NCBI RefSeq assembly: GCF_017355915.2
Contig: NZ_JAFEUV020000008.1
Location: forward strand, 225,641 to 289,640
Length of the DNA stretch: 64,000 nucleotides
Direction of reading: 5' to 3'
DNA from: Telluribacter roseus
Lineage (GTDB): Bacteria > Bacteroidota > Bacteroidia > Cytophagales > Spirosomataceae
This document shows positions 16,527-25,041 of the stretch, piece by piece. The stretch's first letter is position 1, and every line of letters starts with the position of its first letter. The translations under genes were made by a program, and so were the position numbers. The notes below the pieces were generated by a model that searched no databases, was not told the DNA's origin, and saw nothing but the letters and a program-made list of their open reading frames with translations.

Positions 16527-18065
16527 CTACTTACTAGTAGCTTTCTTAGTCGTGATTTCGATTACTCCGACTTTGCCCCGTTCTCCGTACTTGTCGGTAG
16601 CGTGTTTATCCTTCAGGATATTCATTGCGTCAATGTCATTGGGATTAATAGCCTGTATCTCTTCAAAGCTTTTCAGAATTACTCCATTCAGAACATAGAG
16701 AGGTGGCTCTCCCTGCTGGGCTCCCTTGATGGCCGATGAAGACTGATCCGCTTTTGGAATTGCGGGAACCTGATTAGTCTTATCCTCCAACTGGAAGTTG
16801 ATTGGCAGATTATACTTTACATTCACCGGCTGGCCGCTTTGCTTACCGGGTATCCAGCGGGGCATTTGTTTAAGTACCCTAACCGATTCCGCATCGGCCC
16901 CGTAGCCTAAGCCTTTCAGGATTTGAATATCTCTGATTTCTCCCTCGGCCGACACGACAAAAGCTAAGAATACTTTTCCCTGAACATTGGCTTTGGCGGC
17001 CGCCTCAGGGTACTTTATGTTTTCACCCAAGAATTTGTACATAGCTTCAAGTCCACCCGGAAATTGAGGCTGCTCTTCAACGACTGTAAATACGGGGCCG
17101 TTTACTCCGAAGCTGGCTTCTGTGGTAGACTTATCAGTAGCGGCGTTTCGGGCGGGTGCTTTTTGTATGGTCTCTTCTAGTTTGCTGGCATCACGTTCGC
17201 AACTTGCAACCAGTAGTGACGCAAAAAGAGTCAAGGTAGCCACGGCAAGGTACTTACCCAGCGACCAGCGGGAATTAGGATTCTTATACAGCATCTTGAT
17301 TCGGTCTTTTAGGAGTGAAGAAGTAAAGAACTGATTAGCGAGGGGAGCGACGGGCGTGCCCAGCGCGTAAGATACAAGAAAGCCGGCGTACCGGTCGCGG
17401 TTGGGGGCCTGCTGGTCGGCCAGGTACTCGTGTACCTGCTGCAGCGAGCGCTTGTACAGAACTAACACCGGGTTAAACCAGAACAAGACTCTAAGTACCT
17501 CCACCAGCAGAATATCCAGACTATGTCGCTGCTGTACGTGGGCCAGCTCGTGGGTAAGGATGGTATCGAAGTGGTGCTCATAGTCGCTGCGGCTTAGTAC
17601 TACCCAGTTTAAAAATGAAAAGGAACCAACCGGAGCGCCGGATCGCCGGCCGCCGGACCGCTTATCATCGTTCATCAGTACCAGCGTGTATCCGTCCATC
17701 TCAATCGCTTCGCCACGCCGGATAAACCGGATCAGCTCAATCAGGTAGCGGCTCAGCTTCCAACCCATAACCATGACTCCGCCGGCGTAGACGAGCCACA
17801 GCAGGTTCATCCAGGTGAAGAGAGAGGGGGAGGGCGCTGTAGCCTGTACCACCAGCACCGGAGCTGTTACCGTATACACAACCGGCAGCGTGGGAGCGGC
17901 TTCGGGGTACTGCACCAGGGGCAGCGCAAAGGCCGCCAGCAGTGAGCCCAGCAGGTAGGCGCGGTTGCTGCGGAAGAAGGTGTGGTGGCGCAGGAAAAGC
18001 CAGTAACAGGCATACAGCAGGAGCCAGTACAGGCTAACCTGGCCAATATATTTGAAGGCTTCCAT
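16527..18065 (-). CDS. M56 (BlaR1-like) peptidase-TonB fusion with a receptor-plug-like tail, paralogue 4
   Basis: 512 residues. M56 part as in the paralogues, with HELAH (172-176) instead of HELVH and the RSGGRRSGAP insertion at about 137-146. A helix ends LLVASCERDAS, and there is no CarboxypepD_reg domain: a short linker leads straight to the TonB domain (QPQFPGGLEAMYKFL ... YNLPINFQLE, about 325-415). The last 60 residues (LYVLNGVILKSFEEIQAINP, then DAMNILKDKHAT and VGVIEITTKK) look like the plug motif of SusC/TonB-dependent receptors. It is the first M56 gene after blaI, 40 bp downstream. Confidence 0.85.
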   Translation of the reverse strand: MEAFKYIGQVSLYWLLLYACYWLFLRHHTFFRSNRAYLLGSLLAAFALPLVQYPEAAPTLPVVYTVTAPVLVVQATAPSPSLFTWMNLLWLVYAGGVMVMGWKLSRYLIELIRFIRRGEAIEMDGYTLVLMNDDKRSGGRRSGAPVGSFSFLNWVVLSRSDYEHHFDTILTHELAHVQQRHSLDILLVEVLRVLFWFNPVLVLYKRSLQQVHEYLADQQAPNRDRYAGFLVSYALGTPVAPLANQFFTSSLLKDRIKMLYKNPNSRWSLGKYLAVATLTLFASLLVASCERDASKLEETIQKAPARNAATDKSTTEASFGVNGPVFTVVEEQPQFPGGLEAMYKFLGENIKYPEAAAKANVQGKVFLAFVVSAEGEIRDIQILKGLGYGADAESVRVLKQMPRWIPGKQSGQPVNVKYNLPINFQLEDKTNQVPAIPKADQSSSAIKGAQQGEPPLYVLNGVILKSFEEIQAINPNDIDAMNILKDKHATDKYGERGKVGVIEITTKKATSK

Positions 18066-18105
18066 AAGGTTTTCAGGTTTAGGTTAATGGTGTGGATAGC
18101 TGCCT

Positions 18106-18477
18106 CTATTCTGGCTTTTTGCTTTGGATCAGCTTGATGATCTCATCCAGGTCTTTTGTATTGAGCTGGTTGTCCTTCATGAAGAATGACACCAGTTGGG
18201 GGAGCGAATTATCAAAGTAGTTCTCAAGAAGCTGCTGGGCTTCGTGGCGCTTGTACTCCGCCTGGCTGATGAGCGGGTAGTATTCGTGGGTTTTGCCGTA
18301 AGCGGTGTAGCCCACAAAACCCTTTTTTTCCAGAATACGAATGATGGTGGATACGGTATTATAGGCGGGCTTGGGTTCGGGCATCTCGGCCAGTACATCC
18401 TTGACAAAACCTTTTTCCAATTGCCACAGGATGAGCATTACTTCTTCTTCGGCGCGTGTCAGTGATCTGATTTCCAT
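18106..18477 (-). CDS. BlaI/MecI/CopY-family transcriptional repressor
   Basis: 123 residues with the winged-helix of the family: LTRAEEEVMLILWQLEKGFVKDVLAEM at 5-32, YNTVSTIIRILEKKGFV at 39-55 and YGKTHEYYPL at 59-68. The C-terminal dimerisation region follows, ending in a stretch needed for dimer stability in BlaI. In known systems an M56 sensor protease leads to cleavage of this repressor. Here it heads the row of M56-TonB genes, so it most likely represses them and itself through the inverted repeats just upstream. Confidence 0.92.
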   Translation of the reverse strand: MEIRSLTRAEEEVMLILWQLEKGFVKDVLAEMPEPKPAYNTVSTIIRILEKKGFVGYTAYGKTHEYYPLISQAEYKRHEAQQLLENYFDNSLPQLVSFFMKDNQLNTKDLDEIIKLIQSKKPE

Positions 18478-18506
18478 TGGTCTAGTTCAGGTTGGAGTGC
18501 AGTGAT

Positions 18507-18563
18507 TAACTACTTGTATAAAGTTATGACTAATCATTTAGTTTTACAACTACTGTGTTAGTT
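18507..18563 (-). promoter_or_regulatory. blaI promoter with overlapping operator-like inverted repeats
   Basis: On the minus strand a TTG (18549-18547) and a TAACTTTA (18526-18519) are exactly 20 nt apart, fitting the Bacteroidota TTG-N20-TAnnTTTG promoter with one mismatch. Between them lies the perfect dyad ACTAA-TCAT-TTAGT (18529-18542). Flanking it are AACTA-N6-TAGTT (18548-18563) and TAACT-N10-AGTTA (18507-18526). Repeated ACTA/TAGT half-sites over the promoter are what a dimeric BlaI operator would look like. Confidence 0.65.
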
Positions 18564-18586
18564 ATTTTGTTTGGAAAAATAAAGAA

Positions 18587-18611
18587 GGCCGTAGAAACGG
18601 GTTCTACGGCC
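18587..18611 (-). terminator. Intrinsic terminator of pyk
   Basis: Perfect 10-bp stem GGCCGTAGAA/TTCTACGGCC with a 5-nt loop; on the minus strand it is followed by a T-rich stretch (TTCTTTATTTTTCC). It lies 90 bp after the pyruvate kinase stop. Confidence 0.8.
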
Positions 18612-18701
18612 TCCTGGCAATCTATATTCTAAAAGTGCTTTCAGTATTCAAGAAGGTGATACGCTGCCTGATTAACAGGTATCAGCCCTGATCTCAAACA
18701 G

Positions 18702-20141
18702 CTACTCGACCACGCTCAGCTTAAGTGCGTTGGTTTTGCGATTCTTCATGATAGGCATGCTGAGCGTATTGATGAAGATATCTCCTTTTGTAAGCTCTCC
18801 CTTTTCGATGAGGATACGCTTAATATCATCGATCAGCTCGTCGGTAGATACGTTCTCGTCGCGGTCGTAGAAGAATACCTTGGTACCCCAGTACAGACCC
18901 AGGATGTTCATCAGCTTCTTGTCCGAAGTAAAGATGAGCAGGTTGGCCTTGGGACGGTGGTGCGACAACCGGAATGACGTATAGCCTGAGCGGGTGATAC
19001 CGATGATAGCTTTCGCTTTGGTATCGCGGGCCAGACGGCAGGCGCTCATTACTACGTTATCGTTAAGCTGATCTGCGCCGGGTCTTTCGTTCACGAAAGC
19101 GTGGTAGCGGAAGTAGATGCTGGTTGAGTTGAGTTCAACCTGCTCGATAGTCCGTGACATGTTCTCAACGGCCAGCAGAGGATACTTACCAGAAGCCGTC
19201 TCGGCGCTAAGCATTACGGCGTCGGCTCCGTCCAGTACTGAGTTAGCCACGTCGTTCACCTCCGCACGGGTAGGACGGGGGCTCTCGATCATGCTCTCGA
19301 GCATCTGGGTAGCCACGATTACCGGCTTACCAGCCTTGTTACATTTTTCTACGATCATTTTCTGGATCATAGGTACTTCTTCGGCCGGAAGCTCCACCCC
19401 GAGGTCACCCCGGGCTACCATTACTCCATCCGTAGCTTCGATGATCTCGTCGATGTTAGCTACGGCTTCAGGCTTCTCAATCTTAGCTACTACGCGGGTC
19501 TCCTTACCTTTCATCCGGATGTAGTCTTTTACCTTCAGGATGTCAGAAGCCTCACGAACAAATGACAGCGCGATCCACTCTACATCGTTCGCCAGACCAA
19601 AGTCAAGATCTTCGAAATCTTTCTCCGTTACCGAAGGCATTGATACCTTTGTGTTAGGCAGGTTTACACCTTTCTTTGACTTCAGGTAGCCACCGTATAC
19701 TACTTCAGTTACTACATCGGTACCCTCTGTGCCAACTACGCGTACTTCCAGCTTTCCGTCGTCCAGTAGGATGCGGTCTCCCTTTTTTACGTCGTTGTAC
19801 ATTCCATCGTAAGGAGTACTTACACGCTCTGCGGTACCAATAATATCTGCGTTGGTGAATACCAGTCTGTTACCGGCTTCAATAACTACACCGTCTTTTT
19901 CGGCTACATTACCAATCCGGATTTTAGGTCCCTGCAAGTCCTGCAGAACGCAGAGGTTCAGCCCGTGTTCTTCATTTATTTCCCGGATCAGGTTCAGGCG
20001 CTGCAGGTGGTCCTGATGAGTACCGTGCGAAAAGTTAAGGCGAAATACGTTAACACCAGCCTTCGCCAAAGCGAACAGCATTTCCTTTGACTCCGACGTT
20101 GGGCCGACGGTAGCAACTATTTTCGTTTTTTTAGAAGACAT
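18702..20141 (-). CDS. pyk: Pyruvate kinase
   Basis: 479 residues starting at MSSKKTKIVATVGP (20141). An upstream Met would add 19 residues with no homology to the family, so I reject it. All landmarks are present: NVFRLNFSHG (about 31-40), QDLQGPKIRIG, the barrel signature KIEKPEAV...DGVMVARGDLGVE with the catalytic Lys, and a C-terminal regulatory domain. It transfers phosphate from phosphoenolpyruvate to ADP in glycolysis; cytoplasmic. Single-gene unit with its own terminator. Confidence 0.97.
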   Translation of the reverse strand: MSSKKTKIVATVGPTSESKEMLFALAKAGVNVFRLNFSHGTHQDHLQRLNLIREINEEHGLNLCVLQDLQGPKIRIGNVAEKDGVVIEAGNRLVFTNADIIGTAERVSTPYDGMYNDVKKGDRILLDDGKLEVRVVGTEGTDVVTEVVYGGYLKSKKGVNLPNTKVSMPSVTEKDFEDLDFGLANDVEWIALSFVREASDILKVKDYIRMKGKETRVVAKIEKPEAVANIDEIIEATDGVMVARGDLGVELPAEEVPMIQKMIVEKCNKAGKPVIVATQMLESMIESPRPTRAEVNDVANSVLDGADAVMLSAETASGKYPLLAVENMSRTIEQVELNSTSIYFRYHAFVNERPGADQLNDNVVMSACRLARDTKAKAIIGITRSGYTSFRLSHHRPKANLLIFTSDKKLMNILGLYWGTKVFFYDRDENVSTDELIDDIKRILIEKGELTKGDIFINTLSMPIMKNRKTNALKLSVVE

Positions 20142-20201
20142 ACAGTTTAATATAGCAATTTGAGATGCGCAATGAATATGTTGATTGAGTGAATGCAAGA
20201 C

Positions 20202-22709
20202 CTATGTGCAGTCTACGTCAATCACTACATTGATATTTTTCAGGGTCTTGTCGGTCAGAATATCTGTTACTTTTTCCTGAATGAATGACTTTGCGGCCTT
20301 AAAATTAATCTTTTCTCTTTCAAGTTTGATGAGAATTTCAAACAAAAACTGATTCCGCACCCGCTCGACCAGTGGAGGTTCGGGCCCCAGTACCCGGCTA
20401 CGGCCCAGTTGCGCGACCAGTTTTTCGGCCAGTTGCTCGGCGGCGCGGTGTGAGGTGTCGTAGTCGGCGTGCTTGACAATCAGCTTGATAAGTCGTGTAA
20501 AAGGCGGGTAGCCGTACTGCTCCCGTTCCTGGATTTCGTTGTCGTACATACCCCGGTAGTCACCCTCAATAATCTTATTGAGTAGGGACTGGTGCGGGTT
20601 GGCCGTCTGGATAAGTACCTTTCCCGGCTTGCCCGCCCGCCGACCCGCGCGCCCGCTGACCTGGGTGAGCATCTGGAAGGCCCGCTCCGAAGCCCTGAAC
20701 TCCGGGAAGTTGATGATGCGGTCGGCGTCGAAGATGCCTACTACGCTCACGTTGTCGAAGTCAAGACCTTTGGAGATCATCTGAGTACCTACTAAGATAT
20801 CAATCTGCTCGGCTTCGAAGTCCTGGATGATCTGCTGGTAGGCATTCTTGGCCCGGGTGGTGTCGAGGTCCATACGCTGGATGCGCGCCTGCGGGAAGAT
20901 CAGGTTGAGCTGGTCCTCGATCTTCTCGGTACCGAAGCCGATGGTCTTGACCTTGGTAGAGCCGCAGGCCGGACAGGTGCGGGGTACCTCTTCCTTGTGG
21001 CCGCAGTAGTGGCAGCGCAGCTCGGCGGCCCGCATGTGGTAGGTGAGGCTCACGGCGCAGTTGTGGCACTCCGATATCCAGCCGCACTCTTCGCACTGGA
21101 GGTAGGGCGAGTAGCCACGGCGGTTCTGGAACAGGATGGTCTGCTCGCTATTCTTGAGGTTATGGGCCAGGTACTCCAGCAGCACCGACGAAAACTCGTC
21201 CTTCATCTTACGCTGCTTCTTCTCCAGCTTGGTATCGATCAGTACAAACTCCGGCAGGGCGGCATCGCCAAAGCGCTGGAACATCTCCACCAGACCGTAC
21301 TTGCCGTTCTGGGCGTGGTAGTAGCTCTCGAGTGAGGGGGTCGCTGAACCCAGCAGCACCTTGGCCTTGTGCATGTAGGCCATCACCACGGCTACGTCGC
21401 GGGCGTGGTAGCGTGGAGCGGGGTCCTGCTGCTTGTAGGAGGTTTCGTGCTCTTCGTCCACGATGATCAGCCCCAGGTTATCGAAGGGCAGGAACACGGC
21501 CGAGCGCACCCCCACCACAAACTGAAACTTCCCGTCCAGGATACCCTTCCAGACCTCTACCCGTTCGTTGTCCGAAAACTTGGAGTGGTAGATACCCATG
21601 CTGTCGCCGAATACCTTCCGGAGGCGTACCACGATTTGGGTGGTAAGGGCGATCTCGGGCAGCAGGTACAGTACCTGGGTACCGCTTTCGAGGGCCTGTT
21701 TGATGAGGCTGATAAATACCTCCGTCTTACCACTACCCGTGATACCGTGCAGCAGTACCACCTCCTTGTCCTGAAAGTGCTCCTGGATCTGACGGCTGGC
21801 TAGCTGCTGAGTTTCGGTGAGTTTGATCTCCTTGGCCGGCGAAGCGGGCAGATCAGCAAAGCGTGATATAATGGTTTCAAACTGCTCGAATACCCCTTTC
21901 TTGAGCAGGGTCTGCAGGGCCGAGTCCGAGAGGCCATCGTCCTGCCTGAATATAGCTTTATCCAGCCCCTTCTGGTTGAGGTCCGGGTTGTTCAGAACAG
22001 GGACGTAGCTAAGGTATTTCAGCAGTACTTCCTGTTGTTTGGGCTGCTTTTCCAGTGCCGACACCAGGTCTCTTAGGATGTCGGGCGTAGCATACTGCGC
22101 CGACAGGCGCACGTTCCGGGCTAGCTTAGGGGTATATTTTTCTTTTACTTCTTCAAATAAGATCACCGCCCGCTTCCCTACCAGCGACTTGATCACCGCC
22201 GTCACGTTGGTCTGCTCTACCAGCCGGGCTACCTCCTCGTACGACAGCGCCTGGTGCTTCTTGATCTCTTCCAGTATTACTACTTCCTGCTCGGTCAGGA
22301 GCTGCGGATGGTCAAAGTCCGGATTGTACTGTACCTTCGACTGGCTCGTGATCTTGAGGCCCGAAGGCAGCGCCACGTTCATGACTTCCCCAATGTTACA
22401 CAGGTAGTAATCGGCCATCCAGCTGAATAGCTCCAGCTGATGGGGCGTCACGATCGGCTCTTCGTCGAGTAGTTCCAGGATGTACTTGGCCTGGTAGTCG
22501 GTAGGGGGATGGGGGTGTAGCCGGGCCACAATAGCCGTCGTAACCCTGTTTTTTCCAAATTGTACGATCACCCTCGCACCTACCTTGATCATCTCGCTCA
22601 TACCCCGGGGCACTCTGTACGTAAAGAGCTTCGGGATAGGTACGGGAAGGATCAGATCGGCAAAAGTAGTTACCTCGTCATCGAATAAGGAAGATAGGGG
22701 AAGCGTCAT
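20202..22709 (-). CDS. priA: Primosomal protein N' (PriA helicase)
   Basis: 835 residues. An N-terminal DNA-binding domain (about 1-110) precedes the helicase core with Walker A GITGSGKTEV, DEEH box IIVDEEHETSYKQ, and GSATPS. A zinc-binding insertion follows with four CxxC-type pairs (CEEC, CHNC, CHYC, CPAC). The second helicase lobe includes GTQMISKGLDF and QVSGRAGR. It restarts replication forks by loading the replicative helicase. The last residues (VDVDCT) are family-like. Upstream Met choice looks sound; no neighbours share its operon. Confidence 0.96.
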   Translation of the reverse strand: MTLPLSSLFDDEVTTFADLILPVPIPKLFTYRVPRGMSEMIKVGARVIVQFGKNRVTTAIVARLHPHPPTDYQAKYILELLDEEPIVTPHQLELFSWMADYYLCNIGEVMNVALPSGLKITSQSKVQYNPDFDHPQLLTEQEVVILEEIKKHQALSYEEVARLVEQTNVTAVIKSLVGKRAVILFEEVKEKYTPKLARNVRLSAQYATPDILRDLVSALEKQPKQQEVLLKYLSYVPVLNNPDLNQKGLDKAIFRQDDGLSDSALQTLLKKGVFEQFETIISRFADLPASPAKEIKLTETQQLASRQIQEHFQDKEVVLLHGITGSGKTEVFISLIKQALESGTQVLYLLPEIALTTQIVVRLRKVFGDSMGIYHSKFSDNERVEVWKGILDGKFQFVVGVRSAVFLPFDNLGLIIVDEEHETSYKQQDPAPRYHARDVAVVMAYMHKAKVLLGSATPSLESYYHAQNGKYGLVEMFQRFGDAALPEFVLIDTKLEKKQRKMKDEFSSVLLEYLAHNLKNSEQTILFQNRRGYSPYLQCEECGWISECHNCAVSLTYHMRAAELRCHYCGHKEEVPRTCPACGSTKVKTIGFGTEKIEDQLNLIFPQARIQRMDLDTTRAKNAYQQIIQDFEAEQIDILVGTQMISKGLDFDNVSVVGIFDADRIINFPEFRASERAFQMLTQVSGRAGRRAGKPGKVLIQTANPHQSLLNKIIEGDYRGMYDNEIQEREQYGYPPFTRLIKLIVKHADYDTSHRAAEQLAEKLVAQLGRSRVLGPEPPLVERVRNQFLFEILIKLEREKINFKAAKSFIQEKVTDILTDKTLKNINVVIDVDCT

Positions 22710-22844
22710 GCGGCTCTGTTACATTACTCATCAATCAGGCGGCAATTTACGCTTTTTCCAGCGGCTTTGGTGAAAGAAGTAGTGGGGTAAGGGCAGAAAT
22801 CTGTGAGGTAAAGAAAAAGGAGGGGGTACGTGTATAGGGTCGGA

Positions 22845-23240
22845 TTAGACCGCCGATTGGCTGCTGTTCCAGATGTCGCGGTGCAGGTACCAGCGGCCGT
22901 CCTTCCGCTTCCAGATTACCAGGTACTTGCCCTGATCAATGGTGTCGCCCGTAGCGCTGCTGATTACAAAATTTCCGATCTCGGTAGCAGTGTCACCGTG
23001 TTCTTCGGCCTCAACGGTCGTGAGCCTGATTCTGGCGACACCCATTTCCATGGCTCCCCTCCAGAAGTCCCGGACAGCCTGTATTCCTTTAAATTCTGCA
23101 TAGCCGGGTGGAAGCAGTAAAGCATCAGGGGTGTAGAGGGCGGCTACGCTGGCGCTATCCTGCTGGACAAAAGCCGCTTCAAAGGCATCGTTGCACTGGC
23201 GAATCTGTCCAGTGATGGATTCGGTGGTTTGGGTCTGCAT
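22845..23240 (-). CDS. SnoaL/DUF4440-like NTF2-fold protein
   Basis: 131 residues with the NTF2-like pattern: helix IRQCNDAFEAAFVQQDSASVAALYTPDALLLPPG (about 13-46), FKGIQAVRDFWRGAM, then beta strands including GKYLVIWKRKDGRWYLHRDIWN. Members are small ketosteroid-isomerase-fold proteins, often stress-linked and of unknown substrate. No signal peptide, so cytoplasmic. It stands alone on the minus strand. Confidence 0.75.
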   Translation of the reverse strand: MQTQTTESITGQIRQCNDAFEAAFVQQDSASVAALYTPDALLLPPGYAEFKGIQAVRDFWRGAMEMGVARIRLTTVEAEEHGDTATEIGNFVISSATGDTIDQGKYLVIWKRKDGRWYLHRDIWNSSQSAV

Positions 23241-23305
23241 AGAAGTAAAGGGTTTGAATGTAACTGAAAAGGAGGATAAAGTTTATATTTTCCAAGCCCT
23301 TTGGC

Positions 23306-23325
23306 AATACCGTATTTACGGTATT
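23306..23325. repeat. Palindrome AATACCGTA-TT-TACGGTATT
   Basis: A perfect 9-bp inverted repeat with a 2-nt centre lies 7 bp beyond the pabC stop and 66 bp upstream of the DUF4440-like gene. It is followed by TTT on the plus strand only. It could end the pab transcript or be an operator for the downstream gene. Confidence 0.4.
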
Positions 23326-23331
23326 TTTCAG

Positions 23332-23943
23332 TTACAACCCACTCATTATCTGATCTGTTACAAGTAGAGTTCCTTCTTCCCAGGAGAGCATAGCATTGAA
23401 CAGCTTTACCTCCGAAAAGCGATGCAACTCCTCAACTTTGATAGGCGCCTCCTGTATAATTCTCTGATCCAGCAGAAAAGCCCGCTGGGTACCCGGCAGC
23501 AGGGGGGCAGAGGGAGTGAGCCACCGCTCGCCATCGTAAAAAGCCACGTTGCAGTAGGAGGTGTCCGTTACCAGGCCCTGCCGTACTATCAGTACATCAT
23601 CGCAGGTACCACGTTGTTCGGCCAGGGCATTGAGCCGCTGGCGATCGCGGTACTTGTGGCTGTAATCAATGGAATCATCATAGACTACCCGGAGGCTCCG
23701 GATCGGGCGCGGAGTGTACGGCTCCCATTCAATATTCTCAACCTGCTGCCCATAGGTCAGGCGGCACTTATAGGTACCTGTACTCAACGAGTCAGGCACG
23801 GACAGGAGGTCAGTCAAAGACCACCTATCCCTGCTTCCCCAAAGGGTGGTGCGGGTGCGGTGGAGACGGGCCTGGTGGTAGGGTAGGTTAATTAACCTGC
23901 GGTTCCTGACGCAGATCGTCTCGAAGCAGAGGGGAGCTTGCAT
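23332..23943 (-). CDS. pabC: Class IV aminotransferase, probable aminodeoxychorismate lyase
   Basis: I start at MQAPLCFETI (23943), because earlier codons lack homology; this gives 203 residues. The fold-type IV PLP pattern is present: LPYHQARLHRTR, then NALAEQRGTCDDVLIVRQGLVTDTSYCNVAFYDG (substrate/cofactor loop) and LLPGTQRAFLL. It cleaves 4-amino-4-deoxychorismate to pyruvate and 4-aminobenzoate for folate synthesis. The start lies 56 bp inside the end of pabB, so the two genes overlap and are coupled. A catalytic Lys should lie in the middle strand region (about 88-92). Confidence 0.8.
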   Translation of the reverse strand: MQAPLCFETICVRNRRLINLPYHQARLHRTRTTLWGSRDRWSLTDLLSVPDSLSTGTYKCRLTYGQQVENIEWEPYTPRPIRSLRVVYDDSIDYSHKYRDRQRLNALAEQRGTCDDVLIVRQGLVTDTSYCNVAFYDGERWLTPSAPLLPGTQRAFLLDQRIIQEAPIKVEELHRFSEVKLFNAMLSWEEGTLLVTDQIMSGL

Positions 23944-24943
23944 GGGCAAAAGGTAAGTATACTTTATCAATGAGTTCCTGGTATTCGGCGGGGGCCTGGC
24001 TGCGGGCCGTAATACCGCCGCCGCTCTTAAAAACGAGCTGCCCGTTCTGGTTTTCGATGTACCGGATCATCACGGCACTCTCGAAGGTACTTCCATCAAA
24101 GTAGCCCATGATACCCGTATAGTACCCCCGGTCGTAGCCCTCGGCTTCACGGATGATCTGCACCGTACTGGGCTTGGGAGCACCGCTGATGGAGCCGGCG
24201 GGAAGTAGCTTCATCAGCAGATCACCATAAGAGCCATCAAAACTCTCTGGTAGCAGACCGGCTACTTCCGAACTTACCTGCAGCAGGGTCTTGCCGTGGG
24301 TCTGGATCTGGTCGAGGTAGCGGTAGCGCTCCACCCATACCCGTTGGGCTACCATACTCAGGTCGTTCCGGATCAGGTCTACAATGGTGGCGTGCTCGGC
24401 AGCCTCCTTAGGGTCGTTGAGGATGGTCTGCGCAGCATCAGGCAGAGCGGCATCAATAGTACCCTTCATTGGGAAAGATGAAATCTGCTTGCCCTGTACC
24501 CGGATGAATATCTCGGGTGAAAAGCAAACAAACTGGTCCTGCAGCCAGAAGCGATACGGCGCCCGGCTGTACTCATAGATATCCCGCAGGCTGAGGCTGG
24601 TGTCGATGGGGGTAGGTGCCGACAAATTGACCAGAAACGAGTTGCCGGCCCTGATATTCCTTACTACGTGATCAAAGCGAGGTTGGTACTCTGCGAAGGA
24701 GATAGGATATTTGTGAAAATAGAAGTCGGGTACGGCTACCTCATGACGGCTGGTATTGGTGAAGCCATTCAAGTCGAAAGCAACTTCCGAAGGATCGGCC
24801 TCAGCGAGTGGCCAGAAGCGCGGTTGCTGCCCCAGAAAGTCTATGATAAATACAAAGGGGCTCCGTCTGCGTCCGAACTCGTTGAGATTCCGGATAAATT
24901 GGGAGTTGGTATGTAGGAGCAGTTCTGACACGGATAGAGGCAC
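23888..24943 (-). CDS. pabB: Aminodeoxychorismate synthase component I
   Basis: 351 residues of the chorismate-binding family, shorter than TrpE because the N-terminal domain is reduced. Motifs: GNSFLVNLSAPTPI (about 97-110), FVCFSPEIFIRV, SFPMKGTIDA, EHATIVDLIRNDLS, and the terminal GSISGAPKPSTVQIIREAEGYDRGYYTGIMGYF and KSGGGITARSQ. The KGT and no-Lys pattern agrees with PabB rather than TrpE, though this cannot be proven here. It amidates chorismate with a glutaminase partner that is not in the window. Overlaps pabC. Confidence 0.88.
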   Translation of the reverse strand: MPLSVSELLLHTNSQFIRNLNEFGRRRSPFVFIIDFLGQQPRFWPLAEADPSEVAFDLNGFTNTSRHEVAVPDFYFHKYPISFAEYQPRFDHVVRNIRAGNSFLVNLSAPTPIDTSLSLRDIYEYSRAPYRFWLQDQFVCFSPEIFIRVQGKQISSFPMKGTIDAALPDAAQTILNDPKEAAEHATIVDLIRNDLSMVAQRVWVERYRYLDQIQTHGKTLLQVSSEVAGLLPESFDGSYGDLLMKLLPAGSISGAPKPSTVQIIREAEGYDRGYYTGIMGYFDGSTFESAVMIRYIENQNGQLVFKSGGGITARSQAPAEYQELIDKVYLPFAHASSPLLRDDLRQEPQVN

Positions 24944-25041
24944 GAATACGACGATTTCCTAACAGTAGGAGCATTTACAAAGTTCAGAAACCAATCCATT
25001 ACACGGGACGTTGGAGAGGTAGAGCTATACGAGGCACAAGA

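Noticed and set aside
13286..18065. Internal lipoboxes (VVASC) in the M56 proteins as lipoprotein signals
   Set aside because: The motif follows the last transmembrane helix, far from the N-terminus, so it is not a lipoprotein signal, although the conserved Cys is worth noting.
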